Source of the DNA: Rhodobacterales bacterium
GTDB lineage: Bacteria > Pseudomonadota > Alphaproteobacteria > Rhodobacterales > Rhodobacteraceae
Length of the DNA: 64,000 nucleotides
NCBI GenBank assembly: GCA_003249215.1
Contig: QKJR01000097.1
Coordinates: 62,001 to 126,000 of the forward strand
Direction: 5' to 3'
The translations under genes were made by a program, and so were the position numbers. Position 1 is the stretch's first letter. Every line of letters starts with the position of its first letter. Of the stretch, positions 36,203 through 45,923 are shown piece by piece. Below the pieces are notes generated by a model. The model saw only the letters and a program-made list of their open reading frames with translations, ran no database searches and was not told the DNA's origin.

Positions 36203-36489
36203 CCGCCCGCCTTGTCGATATGGCCGAGATCGCGGTCGGGCTCGATCACGTCGCGGACCCGTTTCTTGAGCGCGGCCGCCTCGGGAAAGCCGCCATCGCG
36301 CTTGCGCTCCCAGATCAGGGTATCATTCACCCGCACCTCATAAACCCCGCCATGGCCGGGGATCAGCGCGACCTCACCCAGCTCCTCGCCGAAGGTCGAC
36401 AAGAGCTCCTGCGCGATCCATCCGGCCCTGAGAAGCCAGTTGCAGCCGGTGCAATAGGTGATGGTGATCCGGGGTTTTGGCGCGTCCAT
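36199..36489 (-). CDS. SelT/SelW/SelH-family (Rdx) thioredoxin-like protein
   Basis: A 96-residue thioredoxin-like protein of the Rdx family with a redox motif C13-T-G-C16 (TYCTGCNW) at the end of the first strand, followed by GWIAQELLSTFG and the later GVYEVRVNDTLIWERKRDGGFPE typical of Rdx. In eukaryotic relatives one of these Cys is selenocysteine; here both are Cys. The ATG at 36489 is chosen from the fit to family length. It is divergent from ade. Confidence 0.85.
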   Translation of the reverse strand: MDAPKPRITITYCTGCNWLLRAGWIAQELLSTFGEELGEVALIPGHGGVYEVRVNDTLIWERKRDGGFPEAAALKKRVRDVIEPDRDLGHIDKAGG

Positions 36490-36530
36490 ACCCCAGATGT
36501 AGCGCGCCCTCCGCGTCATCACAACGTCAC

Positions 36531-36559
36531 TTGCGCGATTGCACCCACAGTGGCAGATT
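36531..36559 (+). promoter_or_regulatory. Possible promoter for ade
   Basis: TTGCGC (36531-36536), a 17-base spacer and CAGATT (36554-36559) stand right before the ade ATG at 36565, so the mRNA could start at or near it. Weak -10. Picked by eye. Confidence 0.3.
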
Positions 36560-36564
36560 TGGCC

Positions 36565-38367
36565 ATGGAACATACGAATACTTTGAAAACATGGCCCGAG
36601 GCCGCGCCGCGTCTGATCGCCGTCGCCGCGGGCCGGGCGCCCGCCGATCTGGTGATCCGGGGCGGCAAATGGGTCAACGTCCAGTCGCGTGAAATTCTCG
36701 AGGGCTACGATATCGCCGTGGCCGAGGGGCGCTTTGCCGCCATCGCGCCGGATCTGAGCGCGCTGATCGGGCCCGAGACCGAGGTGATCGAGGCCAAGGG
36801 GCGCTACATGATCCCCGGCCTCGTCGATGGGCATATGCATATCGAAAGCGGCATGCTGACCCCCGCGGAATTCGCCGCCGCCGTCATCCCGCATGGCACG
36901 ACGACGATGTTCACCGACCCGCATGAGATCGCCAACGTGCTGGGCCTCGCCGGTGTGAAGATGATGCATGACGAGGCGCTGATGCAGCCGGTCAACATCT
37001 TCACCCAGATGCCGAGCTGCGCCCCCTCGGCGCCGGGGCTGGAAACGACCGGCTTCGAGATCACGCCCGAGGATGTGGCCGAGGCGATGGGCTGGCCCGG
37101 GATCATCGGGCTTGGCGAGATGATGAACTTTCCGGGCGTGATCAACGCCGATCCGAAGATGCTGGCCGAGATCGCCGCCGTGCAAAACGCGGGCAAGACG
37201 GTCGGCGGGCATTACGCCAGCCCCGATCTCGGCGCGCCATTCCGCGCCTATGTCGCGGGCGGCCCGGCCGACGATCACGAGGGCACCTGCGAGGCCGATG
37301 CCATTGCCCGCGTCCGTCAGGGGATGCGTGCGATGCTGCGCCTCGGCTCGGCCTGGTATGACGTGAAGACGCAGATCACCGCGGTGACCGAAAAGGGCCT
37401 CGATCCGCGGAACTTCATCCTCTGCACCGACGATTGCCACTCCGGCACGCTGGTGAACGAGGGGCACATGAACCGCGTCTACCGCCATGCGGTGGACTGC
37501 GGCTGCGATCCGCTGATCGCGCTGCAGATGTGCACGGTGAACACCGCGAGCCACTTCGGGCTCGAACGCGAGCTCGGCTCGATCTCGCCCGGGCGGCGGG
37601 CCGATCTGATCCTGACCTCGGATCTGAAAACCCTGCCCGTCGAGCAGGTGATCGCGCGGGGCAAGACGGTTGCCATCGACGGCAAGCTGATCGCCGAGTG
37701 CCCGCATTACGACTGGCCGCAATCGGCGCGCGAGACGGTGAATTTGGGCAAGGCCCTGAGCCCCGAGGATTTCGCGATCCACGCGCCGGAGGGGGCGAAT
37801 ACCGTCACCGCCCGGGTCATCGGCGTGGTCGAGAACCAAGCCCCGACCAAGGCGCTGACCGCCGAGATGCCGGTGACCGAGGGGCGGGTCGAGGCCGATA
37901 CCGCCCGCGATCTGGCGCAGATCGCGCTCGTGGAACGGCATCAGGGCACCGGGGGCGTGGTCAACGGCTTCGTCTCGGGCTTTGGCTATCAGGGGCGCAT
38001 GGCCATGGGCTCGACCGTCGCGCATGACAGCCACCACATGATCGTCGTCGGCACCGACCGAGAGATGATGGCCGCCGTCGCCAATCGGCTGGGCGAGATG
38101 GGCGGCGGCATCACCGTCTGGAAGGACGGCGCCGAGATCGCCTCGGTGCCCTTGCCGATCGCCGGTCTCATGTCCGACGACCCGGCCGCCGAGGTCGCCC
38201 AGCGCGCGAGCCGCATGGTCGAGGCGATGGCCGCCTGCGGCTGCACCCTCAACAACGCCTATATGCAACATTCCCTTCTCGCGCTCGTCGTCATCCCCGA
38301 GATCCGGATTTCCGATCTCGGCCTCGTCGATGTGACGCGCTTTGAACTCACGGACCTTTTCGAATGA
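36565..38367 (+). CDS. ade: Adenine deaminase
   Basis: A 600-residue amidohydrolase converting adenine to hypoxanthine and ammonia. The HxH metal pair is H90-M-H92 (VDGHMHIESGML), followed by MFTDPHEIANVLG, the FILCTDDCHSG block and the C-terminal DSHHMIVVG and MQHSLLALVVIPEIR features of the Ade/YicP group. No strong ribosome-binding site precedes the ATG. It overlaps amn by four bases, so AMP is split to adenine and then deaminated to hypoxanthine by one operon. Confidence 0.93.
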   Translation: MEHTNTLKTWPEAAPRLIAVAAGRAPADLVIRGGKWVNVQSREILEGYDIAVAEGRFAAIAPDLSALIGPETEVIEAKGRYMIPGLVDGHMHIESGMLTPAEFAAAVIPHGTTTMFTDPHEIANVLGLAGVKMMHDEALMQPVNIFTQMPSCAPSAPGLETTGFEITPEDVAEAMGWPGIIGLGEMMNFPGVINADPKMLAEIAAVQNAGKTVGGHYASPDLGAPFRAYVAGGPADDHEGTCEADAIARVRQGMRAMLRLGSAWYDVKTQITAVTEKGLDPRNFILCTDDCHSGTLVNEGHMNRVYRHAVDCGCDPLIALQMCTVNTASHFGLERELGSISPGRRADLILTSDLKTLPVEQVIARGKTVAIDGKLIAECPHYDWPQSARETVNLGKALSPEDFAIHAPEGANTVTARVIGVVENQAPTKALTAEMPVTEGRVEADTARDLAQIALVERHQGTGGVVNGFVSGFGYQGRMAMGSTVAHDSHHMIVVGTDREMMAAVANRLGEMGGGITVWKDGAEIASVPLPIAGLMSDDPAAEVAQRASRMVEAMAACGCTLNNAYMQHSLLALVVIPEIRISDLGLVDVTRFELTDLFE

Positions 38368-39839
38368 ACGAACCCCTGACCATCCTGACCCCGCATCCGG
38401 CGGAACCCGAACTGTTTACCGATGCCAAGGCGGCCGTTGCGCGCCTCGAGGAGCTTTACGAAGAGGCCACCGGCTTTCTGCTCACCAAGTTCAACGAAGT
38501 GCTCGACTCGGGCCGCGCGGCCGCCCGCTTCCGCGCCTTCTACCCCGAGGTGCGGATCACCGTCGCCTCGCACCTGAAGGCTGACAACCGGCTCAGCTTC
38601 GGCCATGTCGCGATCCCGGGCACCTATGCCGCGACGATCACCCGGCCCGATCTCTTCCACAACTACCTCGTGCAACAGCTCAGCCACCTGATGCGCAATC
38701 ACGGGATCCCGGTGCAGATCGGCCCCTCGACCACGCCGATCCCGGTGCATTTCGCGGTGGCCGCCCATCCCGAGGTGAGCGTGCCGCAGGAGGGTGTTCT
38801 GGATTTCAGCCTGCGCGATGTCTTCGACGTGCCGGATCTCGCGAATATGAACGACGATATCGTCAACGGCATGGCCGGGCCGAACCCCGACGGCTCGGGG
38901 CATCTGGCGCCCTTCACCGCGCAGCGCGTGGATTACTCGCTCGCGCGGCTGAGCCACTACACCGCGACCGCGGCCGAGCATTTCCAGAACCATGTTCTGT
39001 TCACCAACTATCAGTTCTACGTCGATGAATTCGAGAAGGTCGGGCGCGCGATGCTTGCCGATCCTGCCTCGGGCTACACCTCCTTCGTGGCGCCCGGCAA
39101 TGCCGAGATCATGGCGCCGGACGGGGTGATCCCGCCGCTCTCTAAACTGCCCCAGATGCCGACCTATCACCTCAAGCGCGCCGACGGGAACGGCATCACG
39201 CTGGTCAATATCGGGGTCGGTCCCTCGAACGCCAAGACCGCGACCGACCATATTGCCGTGCTGCGCCCGCATGCCTGGCTCATGGTCGGGCATTGCGCCG
39301 GGCTGCGCAATTCGCAGAGCCTTGGCGATTTCGTTTTGGCACATGCCTATCTGCGCGAAGATCACGTGCTCGATGACGACCTGCCGGTCTGGGTGCCGAT
39401 CCCGGCGCTGGCGGAGGTGCAGGTGGCGCTGCAGGAGGCGGTCGCCGAGGTGACCAAGCTCGAGGGCTACGAGCTCAAGCGGATCATGCGCACCGGCACC
39501 GTCGCCACCATCGACAACCGCAACTGGGAGCTGCGCGATCAGTCCGGCCCGGTGCATCGCCTGAGCCAGTCGCGCGCCGTCGCCCTCGACATGGAAAGCG
39601 CCACGATCGCGGCGAACGGCTTTCGTTTCCGGGTGCCCTATGGCACGCTTCTGTGCGTGTCCGACAAGCCGCTGCATGGCGAGCTGAAGCTGCCCGGGAT
39701 GGCCACCGAATTCTATCGCACCCAGGTCGCGAGCCATCTCCTGATCGGGATCCGCGCGATGGAGAAACTGCGCGCCATGCCGCTCGAGCGGATTCACAGC
39801 CGCAAGTTGCGCAGCTTCGAGGAAACCGCCTTCCTCTGA
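38364..39839 (+). CDS. amn: AMP nucleosidase
   Basis: A 491-residue enzyme that hydrolyses AMP to adenine and ribose 5-phosphate. An N-terminal domain typical of Amn (FLLTKFNEVLDSGRA, RFRAFYPEVRI) precedes a nucleoside-phosphorylase-like catalytic domain with VNIGVGPSNAKTATDHI, GHCAGLRN, ALDMESATIAANGFRF and CVSDKPLHGELK. ATGA overlap with ade fixes the start. Together the pair salvage or remove excess AMP. Confidence 0.94.
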   Translation: MNEPLTILTPHPAEPELFTDAKAAVARLEELYEEATGFLLTKFNEVLDSGRAAARFRAFYPEVRITVASHLKADNRLSFGHVAIPGTYAATITRPDLFHNYLVQQLSHLMRNHGIPVQIGPSTTPIPVHFAVAAHPEVSVPQEGVLDFSLRDVFDVPDLANMNDDIVNGMAGPNPDGSGHLAPFTAQRVDYSLARLSHYTATAAEHFQNHVLFTNYQFYVDEFEKVGRAMLADPASGYTSFVAPGNAEIMAPDGVIPPLSKLPQMPTYHLKRADGNGITLVNIGVGPSNAKTATDHIAVLRPHAWLMVGHCAGLRNSQSLGDFVLAHAYLREDHVLDDDLPVWVPIPALAEVQVALQEAVAEVTKLEGYELKRIMRTGTVATIDNRNWELRDQSGPVHRLSQSRAVALDMESATIAANGFRFRVPYGTLLCVSDKPLHGELKLPGMATEFYRTQVASHLLIGIRAMEKLRAMPLERIHSRKLRSFEETAFL

Positions 39840-39888
39840 GGCATCGGCAAAAAGCCGTCGAAATCCTTCCCCTGTTGACGGAAAAGGC

Positions 39889-39917
39889 TTGCCTTGCCCT
39901 GCAAAAGCGTGTGTTAC
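39889..39917 (+). promoter_or_regulatory. Possible promoter for the HU gene
   Basis: TTGCCT (39889-39894), a 17-base spacer and TGTTAC (39912-39917). A TTGACG at 39875 is an alternative -35. The leader to the ATG at 39986 would be about 60 bases. Picked by eye. Confidence 0.35.
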
Positions 39918-39985
39918 AGGCGCACCAAATCGCAGATTGCGGACCAATGTGACCCCGATAAATCGGGGCGATGAGAGGAAAACCA

Positions 39986-40273
39986 ATGTCGAAACCGATG
40001 ACCAAGACCCAGCTCGTGGCCGCTCTGGCCGAGACGATGGGCTCGGACAAGAAAACCGCTTCGGCCGCGCTCGACGCGATCGCCACCGTCGTCACCACCG
40101 AAGTCGCCGCCGGCGGCGCCGTGACCCTGCCGGGCATCGGCAAGGTCTATTGCAAGGCCCGCCCCGAGCGTCAGGTCCGCAACCCGGCCACCGGTGACAC
40201 CATGACCAAACCGGCCGACAAACAGGTCAAGGTCACGATCGTGAAAGCGCTGAAAGACAGCGTCAACGTCTGA
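39986..40273 (+). CDS. HU-family DNA-binding protein
   Basis: A 95-residue HU/IHF-fold nucleoid protein. The N-terminal MTKTQLVAALAETMGSDKKTA helix and the GGAVTLPGIGKVYCKARPERQVRNPATGD beta-arm region carry the Arg/Pro residues that intercalate DNA; ATGDTMTKPADKQVKVTIVKALKD ends it. It bends and packages DNA in the nucleoid. The ATG at 39986 follows a GAGAGGA site. It is monocistronic with a terminator after it. Confidence 0.92.
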   Translation: MSKPMTKTQLVAALAETMGSDKKTASAALDAIATVVTTEVAAGGAVTLPGIGKVYCKARPERQVRNPATGDTMTKPADKQVKVTIVKALKDSVNV

Positions 40274-40309
40274 TCACGCAAGCCCCTTGCGGGGGGCGCT
40301 GCATCGGAT

Positions 40310-40343
40310 AGGGTCGCCCGCGGGATACCGGGGCGGCCCTTTT
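40310..40343 (+). terminator. Intrinsic terminator after the HU gene
   Basis: A 10-bp stem (AGGGTCGCCC 40310-40319 with GGGCGGCCCT 40331-40340, one T-G pair) has an 11-base loop and ends in TTTT. It lies 36 bases beyond the stop. Confidence 0.8.
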
Positions 40344-40384
40344 CCGTTCCGCTCTCGACAGTGCCTGACATGGAAGGACCGAAG

Positions 40385-41248
40385 ATGGATCTGCGCGCGA
40401 TCGCGATGGGGCTGGCCTTTGCGCTGATGTGGTCATCGGCCTTCACCTCGGCGCGAATGATCGTGGCCGAGGCGCCGCCGCTCCTCGCCCTGGCGGCCCG
40501 GTTCCTGTTTTCCGGGCTGATCGGGGTCGGCATCGCGCTCGCCGCCGGACAGAGCTGGCGGCTGACCCGGCCGCAGTGGCGCGCCACGCTGATCTTCGGA
40601 CTCTGTCAGAACGCGCTCTATCTCGGGCTCAACTTCACCGCGATGCAATGGGTCGGCGCCTCGGTCGCCTCGATCATAGCCTCGACCATGCCTCTGATGG
40701 TGGCCTTCCTCGGCTGGGCGGTGTTTCGTGACCGGGTGCCGCCCCTGGGCCTCGCCGGGCTCATCGCAGGGGTCGTGGGGGTGGGGATCATCATGGGCGC
40801 GCGGCTCTCGGGCGGGGTCGATCCGCTGGGCATGGCGCTTTGCTTCGCGGGCGCGCTCGCGCTCTCGATTGCCACGCTCACCGTGCGCGGCGCCTCGGGC
40901 GGGGGCAATGTGATGATGATCGTCGGCCTGCAAATGTTCGTGGGCGCCGCGATCCTCGTCGTGGCCTCGGCACTGTTCGAGCATTGGGCGGTGCACTGGT
41001 CGCCGCGGCTGATCGGCGCCTTCGCCTATACCGTGATCATTCCCGGGGTTCTGGCGACCTGGATCTGGTTCAAGCTCGTGGGGCGGATCGGCGCGGTCAA
41101 GGCCGCGACCTTCCACTTCCTCAACCCGTTCTTCGGCGTCGCGATCGCGGCCCTCGTTCTGGGTGAGCGGCTCGGGATGCTCGACCTCGTGGGCGTGGCG
41201 GTGATCACCGCCGGCATCCTCGCCGTCCAGCTCTCGAAACAGCGCTAG
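40385..41248 (+). CDS. EamA-family (DMT) transporter
   Basis: A 287-residue, 10-helix drug/metabolite transporter with two EamA halves; each half ends in the repeated segment around GLAGLIAGVVGVGIIMGA and LDLVGVAVITAGILAVQL. It probably exports an amino acid or related metabolite. ATG at 40385 fits the GGAAGGA site best. It converges with the DUF4202 gene, sharing the tetramer CTAG for both stops (41245-41248). The substrate is unknown. Confidence 0.87.
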   Translation: MDLRAIAMGLAFALMWSSAFTSARMIVAEAPPLLALAARFLFSGLIGVGIALAAGQSWRLTRPQWRATLIFGLCQNALYLGLNFTAMQWVGASVASIIASTMPLMVAFLGWAVFRDRVPPLGLAGLIAGVVGVGIIMGARLSGGVDPLGMALCFAGALALSIATLTVRGASGGGNVMMIVGLQMFVGAAILVVASALFEHWAVHWSPRLIGAFAYTVIIPGVLATWIWFKLVGRIGAVKAATFHFLNPFFGVAIAALVLGERLGMLDLVGVAVITAGILAVQLSKQR

Positions 41249-41808
41249 TCGCGGAACGCGCTCGCGAAGGGCTCGGGCAGATCGAAGTCCACGAGCGCCC
41301 GCGCGCGGCCCTCGGGCGACATCTTGCGCGCGGTCTTCTTCACGATGTCGAGCAGATCCTCGGGCGTGCGCGTCCCCGCGAAGGGCGCGAAATAGTGGCG
41401 CACGAAGGTGAAGCAGATCACGTCTTCGAGCGCCTGCACCTGCGGATCGCGTTTGATCCCTTCCTTGCGCAGCATCCGGCCCGCGGTCTCGATCGCCTCG
41501 GCGTCATAGCCGGCATCCGCCATGATCCCCATCACCCGCTCGGCATGGCGGCGGCCCTGTTCGCGGCGCCATTCGAGGTAACCCACCCGCCCCTCCGGGT
41601 AATCGGTCCGCGGCAGGAGCCAACGCTCGACATGCTGGCCGCGCGCGGCGATCTGCAGCGGTTCGGAGGCATCGGGGAACAGACGCGCCAGTTCCTCGCT
41701 CATCCGCTGACCGTAAAGGAGCGCTGCGGGCTGCCCCTCTTCCATCGTCGGATCGGCGGCATTGGCCACGTCGATCGCGGCCAGCGCCGCCTGCAGGGTC
41801 CCTGTCAT
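41245..41808 (-). CDS. DUF4202 protein
   Basis: A 187-residue cytoplasmic protein with a helical fold and His-rich motifs AARGQHVERWLLPRTDYPEGRVGYLEWR, RRHAERVMGIMADAGYD and LEDVICFTFVRHYF, the conserved pattern of DUF4202. The spaced His and Asp residues suggest an HD-like helical enzyme, but that is an inference. It is nine bases from the lytic transglycosylase gene on the same strand. The stop TAG shares CTAG with the convergent EamA gene. Confidence 0.82.
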   Translation of the reverse strand: MTGTLQAALAAIDVANAADPTMEEGQPAALLYGQRMSEELARLFPDASEPLQIAARGQHVERWLLPRTDYPEGRVGYLEWRREQGRRHAERVMGIMADAGYDAEAIETAGRMLRKEGIKRDPQVQALEDVICFTFVRHYFAPFAGTRTPEDLLDIVKKTARKMSPEGRARALVDFDLPEPFASAFRD

Positions 41809-41817
41809 TCTATCCTC

Positions 41818-43080
41818 TCAGCGCAAGGCGTTCAGAAGTTTCTCGGTGATATAGCCATCGGGCGTCACGCCATTGGCGCGTTGCCAGGCCATCACCGCCG
41901 CAATCGTGTTCGGCCCGATCTTGCCATCGGCGCCTTGGGTGTCATAGCCCGCCGCGGTCAGCCGCTCCTGCACCTCGATCCGCTCGGCCTCGGTCAGCGC
42001 GCGCCCGTCACGCGGCCAGGGCGCCACGAAGGGCCCCTTGCCCGCGATCCGGTCCGACAGATGCCCGACCCCGATCACATAGGCATCGGCATTGTTATAG
42101 CGCGAGATCGCGGTGAAATTGCCGAAGATCATCAGCGCCGGCCCCTTGGCCCCGGCCGGCAACAGGATCGAGGCCGCGCCGTAATTCGGCACCGTGCCGC
42201 CGCCCTGCGCGCGCACGCCCATCGCGGCCCAGTCGGCGGGCGCTTTCTTCACCTTCTTGCCCGCAAGGTTGTAATCGAACCCCGGCGGCAGGGTGACCTC
42301 GACGCCCCAGGGCTGCCCCTTGGACCAGCCCGAGCGCGCCAGATAGGCCGCGGTGGAGGCCAGCGCATCGGCGGGGTTGTCCGACCAGATGTCGCGCTTG
42401 CCGTCGCCGGTGAAATCGACCGCGAAGGACAGATACGAGGTCGGGATGAACTGCGTATGGCCCATCGCCCCGGCCCAGGAGCCGGTGAGATGCCCCGGAT
42501 CGGTATCGCCCGCCTGAATGATCTTGAGCGCGGCGATGAACTGCCCGGCAAAGAAACTGCCCCGCCGCCCGTCATAGGCGAGCGTCGCCAGCGCCGGCAG
42601 AATCAGCGTGGTGCCGCGGTTCTTGCCGTAATTCGATTCCATCCCCCAGACGGCGACGACGACCTCTTTCTCGACGCCGTATTTCGCCTCGATCGCACGC
42701 AGAACGGCCGCATGATCGCGCAAAGCCGCGCGGCCGTTCTCGATCCGCGTGTCCGAGGCCGCACTATCGAGGTAATCCCAGATCGGGCGCACGAATTCCG
42801 CCTGATAGCGATCGCGTTCGATCACCTTGGGATTGTAGCGGATATCGCGGGTCGCGCGGGTCCAGGTCGCCTCGGTGATCCCCTCAGAGAGCGCCCGGGC
42901 CTTGAAGCCTGCAAGCCAGTTTTCGAGCCCCTGCTGATGGGCGGGGTCGGCGGGGGGGATCTCGTCGATCATCTGCGGTCCTGCGACGGTGGTGGGGGCG
43001 CTGTTGAGCGGCCCGCCACAGGCCGCGAGCCCGGAAAAGGCGAAAATGGACAGAAGAATGGGTTTGAATACGCGCGTCAT
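41818..43080 (-). CDS. Lytic murein transglycosylase, MltB-like with peptidoglycan-binding domain
   Basis: A 420-residue predicted lipoprotein (lipobox GLAAC near residue 20) that cleaves glycan strands of peptidoglycan. The MltB-type catalytic domain includes GVEKEVVVAVWGMESNYGKN with the catalytic Glu, GAMGHTQFIPTSY and VDFTGDGKRDIW. A PG_binding_1 domain closes the protein (GADGKIGPNTIAAVMAWQ). The ATG at 43080 precedes the lipobox well; the earlier in-frame start adds ten polar residues. It is the middle of a minus-strand cluster after dapD-LysE. Confidence 0.92.
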   Translation of the reverse strand: MTRVFKPILLSIFAFSGLAACGGPLNSAPTTVAGPQMIDEIPPADPAHQQGLENWLAGFKARALSEGITEATWTRATRDIRYNPKVIERDRYQAEFVRPIWDYLDSAASDTRIENGRAALRDHAAVLRAIEAKYGVEKEVVVAVWGMESNYGKNRGTTLILPALATLAYDGRRGSFFAGQFIAALKIIQAGDTDPGHLTGSWAGAMGHTQFIPTSYLSFAVDFTGDGKRDIWSDNPADALASTAAYLARSGWSKGQPWGVEVTLPPGFDYNLAGKKVKKAPADWAAMGVRAQGGGTVPNYGAASILLPAGAKGPALMIFGNFTAISRYNNADAYVIGVGHLSDRIAGKGPFVAPWPRDGRALTEAERIEVQERLTAAGYDTQGADGKIGPNTIAAVMAWQRANGVTPDGYITEKLLNALR

Positions 43081-43171
43081 GGCCTGCTCGTTATCTTGCT
43101 CTTTGGGCAAGTGTAGCAGGCCCGCGGAAAAGCGAAACAGCCCCCGGCGGAAAAACGCCGCGGAGCTGCGC

Positions 43172-43531
43172 TCAGCGGTCCTCGTCGCCGAAGAACGGCG
43201 TCATCTGCGCGACGATGACCGAGTTCTCAGCCAGAGCGCGCTCCATCAACGCGCGCTCATCCTCGTCGATCTCATGGCCGAGCTTCTCGCGCTCCTCGAG
43301 CGTGCCGTAGCCGGTCACGTCGAGCGGCGCGAGCTCGGCCTGTTTCAGGATCGCCACCGTTTCGCGCACTGCCTCGGCCTCGTCGACGCCGCTCGCGTAG
43401 CACAGCAAGCCCGCCCCCGTTGCCCCTTTCGGCAGTCCATCGCCCGCGCAACGGCCAACCTGCACGAGCAGGGTGAAGACCTGCTGCGGGCGCTTTTCCT
43501 TGATCGGTTTTTCGGCAGGTGTCTCGGTCAT
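43172..43531 (-). CDS. Conserved hypothetical protein
   Basis: A 119-residue protein I do not recognise. It starts with a Lys/Pro-rich leader, then VFTLLVQVGRCAGDGLP, a Cys near GLLCYASGV, and an acidic helix EEREKLGHEIDEDERALMERAL. No signal peptide or membrane segment is seen. It is seven bases after the LysE gene and precedes the transglycosylase by 91 bases, so it is probably co-transcribed with dapD-LysE. Codon usage looks like its neighbours. Confidence 0.7.
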   Translation of the reverse strand: MTETPAEKPIKEKRPQQVFTLLVQVGRCAGDGLPKGATGAGLLCYASGVDEAEAVRETVAILKQAELAPLDVTGYGTLEEREKLGHEIDEDERALMERALAENSVIVAQMTPFFGDEDR

Positions 43532-43538
43532 CTCACCC

Positions 43539-44170
43539 TCACAGCTTTTCGGTGGCAAGCCGCAGGCCGAGCGCGATGAAGAGCCCGCCCAAGGCCCGCT
43601 CCATCCAGAGCGCGGCGCGGCGCGAGCGGCGCAGACGGCCGAGCGCCACATCGCCGAGCAGGATCGCCACGGGTTCAATCAGTGCCGCGGTTGCGATGAT
43701 CAGGACGCCATGCAACGCAAGTTGCGCCGCCACCGGCCCCGCGCCCGGCACCACGAATTGCGGCAGGAAGGCGAGCATGAAGACCGCCATCTTCGGGTTC
43801 ATGATATTCACGAGCGCCCCGTCGCGAAACGTCTTCCACTGCGACACTGCCGGCAGGCCGGTCACCGCCAGCCCCTCGCCGCCCGCGCGCAGCGCCTGCA
43901 CCCCGAGCCAGATCAGATAGGCCGCACCGGCCCACTTCACGAGCGAGAAGGCCACCTGCGACGAGGCGATCAGGACCGAGAGCCCCGCCGCGGCGAGCGC
44001 CACATGGACGAGCGCCCCGGCCCAGATCCCGAACATCGCGGCAAAGCCCGCGCGCCGCCCGCCCTGCGCCACCTTGCCCAGGATGAAGGCCAGATCCGGG
44101 CCCGGCGACAGGTTCAGCAGAACCGCCGCCGTGCCGAAGGCCAGCCAATGCGCGAGCGCATAATCGAACA

Positions 44171-44171
<1 letters not shown>
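43539..44171 (-). CDS. LysE-family translocator
   Basis: A 210-residue inner-membrane protein with about six helices. The N-terminal NLSPGPDLAFILGKVAQGGRRAG is the LysE/RhtB family signature, followed by AAYLIWLGVQALRAG and ALVNIMNPKMAVFMLAFLP. Members export amino acids such as lysine, arginine, homoserine or threonine. The start overlaps the dapD stop by one base, which ties an exporter to a lysine-pathway enzyme. The substrate is inferred, not shown. Confidence 0.88.
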
Positions 44172-45010
<839 letters not shown>

Positions 45011-45056
45011 GGGCGGAATCCTTTTCGCGGTTTCAGATGGAATTCACGTGAGCCAG

Positions 45057-45085
45057 CCTATAGTTGATGGGCAACGCACGCGCAA
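45057..45085 (-). promoter_or_regulatory. Sigma-70-like promoter for dapD
   Basis: On the minus strand TTGCGC (45085-45080), a 17-base spacer and TATAGG (45062-45057) sit about 45 bases before the dapD ATG. The best promoter match in the window by eye. Confidence 0.55.
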
Positions 45086-45101
45086 TGAGCAGCAGGGCCG
45101 C

Positions 45102-45923
45102 ATGAAGGACGACAGAACCCACCCGTTCCGCCATTCGAGCGAGGATGCAAGCGCCGCGCGCCGCATCCCCGACACGCCGCAAACCCGGGCGCCGGCCTAT
45201 CGGCTGGCCTTCACCGACGCCGATTTCCTGATGCGAGAGGAGCTGCGACCGGTGCGGTTGCAGCTCGAACTCCTGAAACCGCAGCTCATCCTCGACGAGC
45301 GCGGGGTGCAATCGACGGTGGTGATGTTCGGCGGTGCCCGCATTCCGGCGCCCGAGATGAAGGATCAGGCCAAGACCCCGGTTCTGGCGGAACTGACCAA
45401 GTATTACGCCGAGGCGCGGGTCTTCGCCCAGCGCGTCACCGAGCGCTCGCTGGCGAGCTATGGGCGCGAATTCGTGGTCTGCACCGGCGGCGGCCCGGGC
45501 GTGATGGAGGCGGGCAACCGTGGGGCAGCCGATGCCGGGGGGCAATCGATCGGGCTCAATATCGTGCTGCCGCACGAGCAGGCGCCGAATGCCTATGTCA
45601 CCCCCGACCTCAGCTTCAACTTCCATTATTTCGCGATCCGCAAGATGCATTTCCTGATGCGCGCCAAGGCGGTCACCGTCTTCCCGGGCGGCTTCGGCAC
45701 GATGGACGAAATGTTCGAGGCGCTGACCCTCATTCAGACGCGGCGGATGAAGCGGGTGCCCCTCATCCTCTTCGGCCGCGACTGGTGGTCGCGGCTCGTC
45801 AATTGGGAGATGTTGGCCGAGGCGGGCACGATCGCGCGCGCCGATCTCGACCTTCTGAGCTTCGTCGAAACCGCCGAGGAGGCGCTCGCCATTCTCGACG
45901 GCTGGGATTACGACTGCGCATGA
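45102..45923 (+). CDS. LOG-family protein (TIGR00730-like)
   Basis: A 273-residue protein with the LOG Rossmann-like motifs MFGGARIP, VCTGGGPGVMEAGNRGA and VFPGGFGTMDEMFEALTLIQT (the PGGxGTxxE catalytic loop). Relatives release free cytokinin-type bases or hydrolyse AMP-like nucleotides; the bacterial role is often unknown. An N-terminal extension of about 60 residues rich in Arg and Pro precedes the fold. ATG at 45102 has a GCAGGG site. It overlaps the glycosyltransferase by four bases. Confidence 0.87.
   Translation: MKDDRTHPFRHSSEDASAARRIPDTPQTRAPAYRLAFTDADFLMREELRPVRLQLELLKPQLILDERGVQSTVVMFGGARIPAPEMKDQAKTPVLAELTKYYAEARVFAQRVTERSLASYGREFVVCTGGGPGVMEAGNRGAADAGGQSIGLNIVLPHEQAPNAYVTPDLSFNFHYFAIRKMHFLMRAKAVTVFPGGFGTMDEMFEALTLIQTRRMKRVPLILFGRDWWSRLVNWEMLAEAGTIARADLDLLSFVETAEEALAILDGWDYDCA

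Noticed and set aside
36490-38271. Upstream part of a 690-codon minus-strand frame ending in the Rdx protein
   Set aside because: Only the last 96 residues look like protein; the rest is antisense to ade.
39845-39857. CGGC-AAAAA-GCCG hairpin after amn
   Set aside because: Only four base pairs and no U-tract; too weak to call a terminator.
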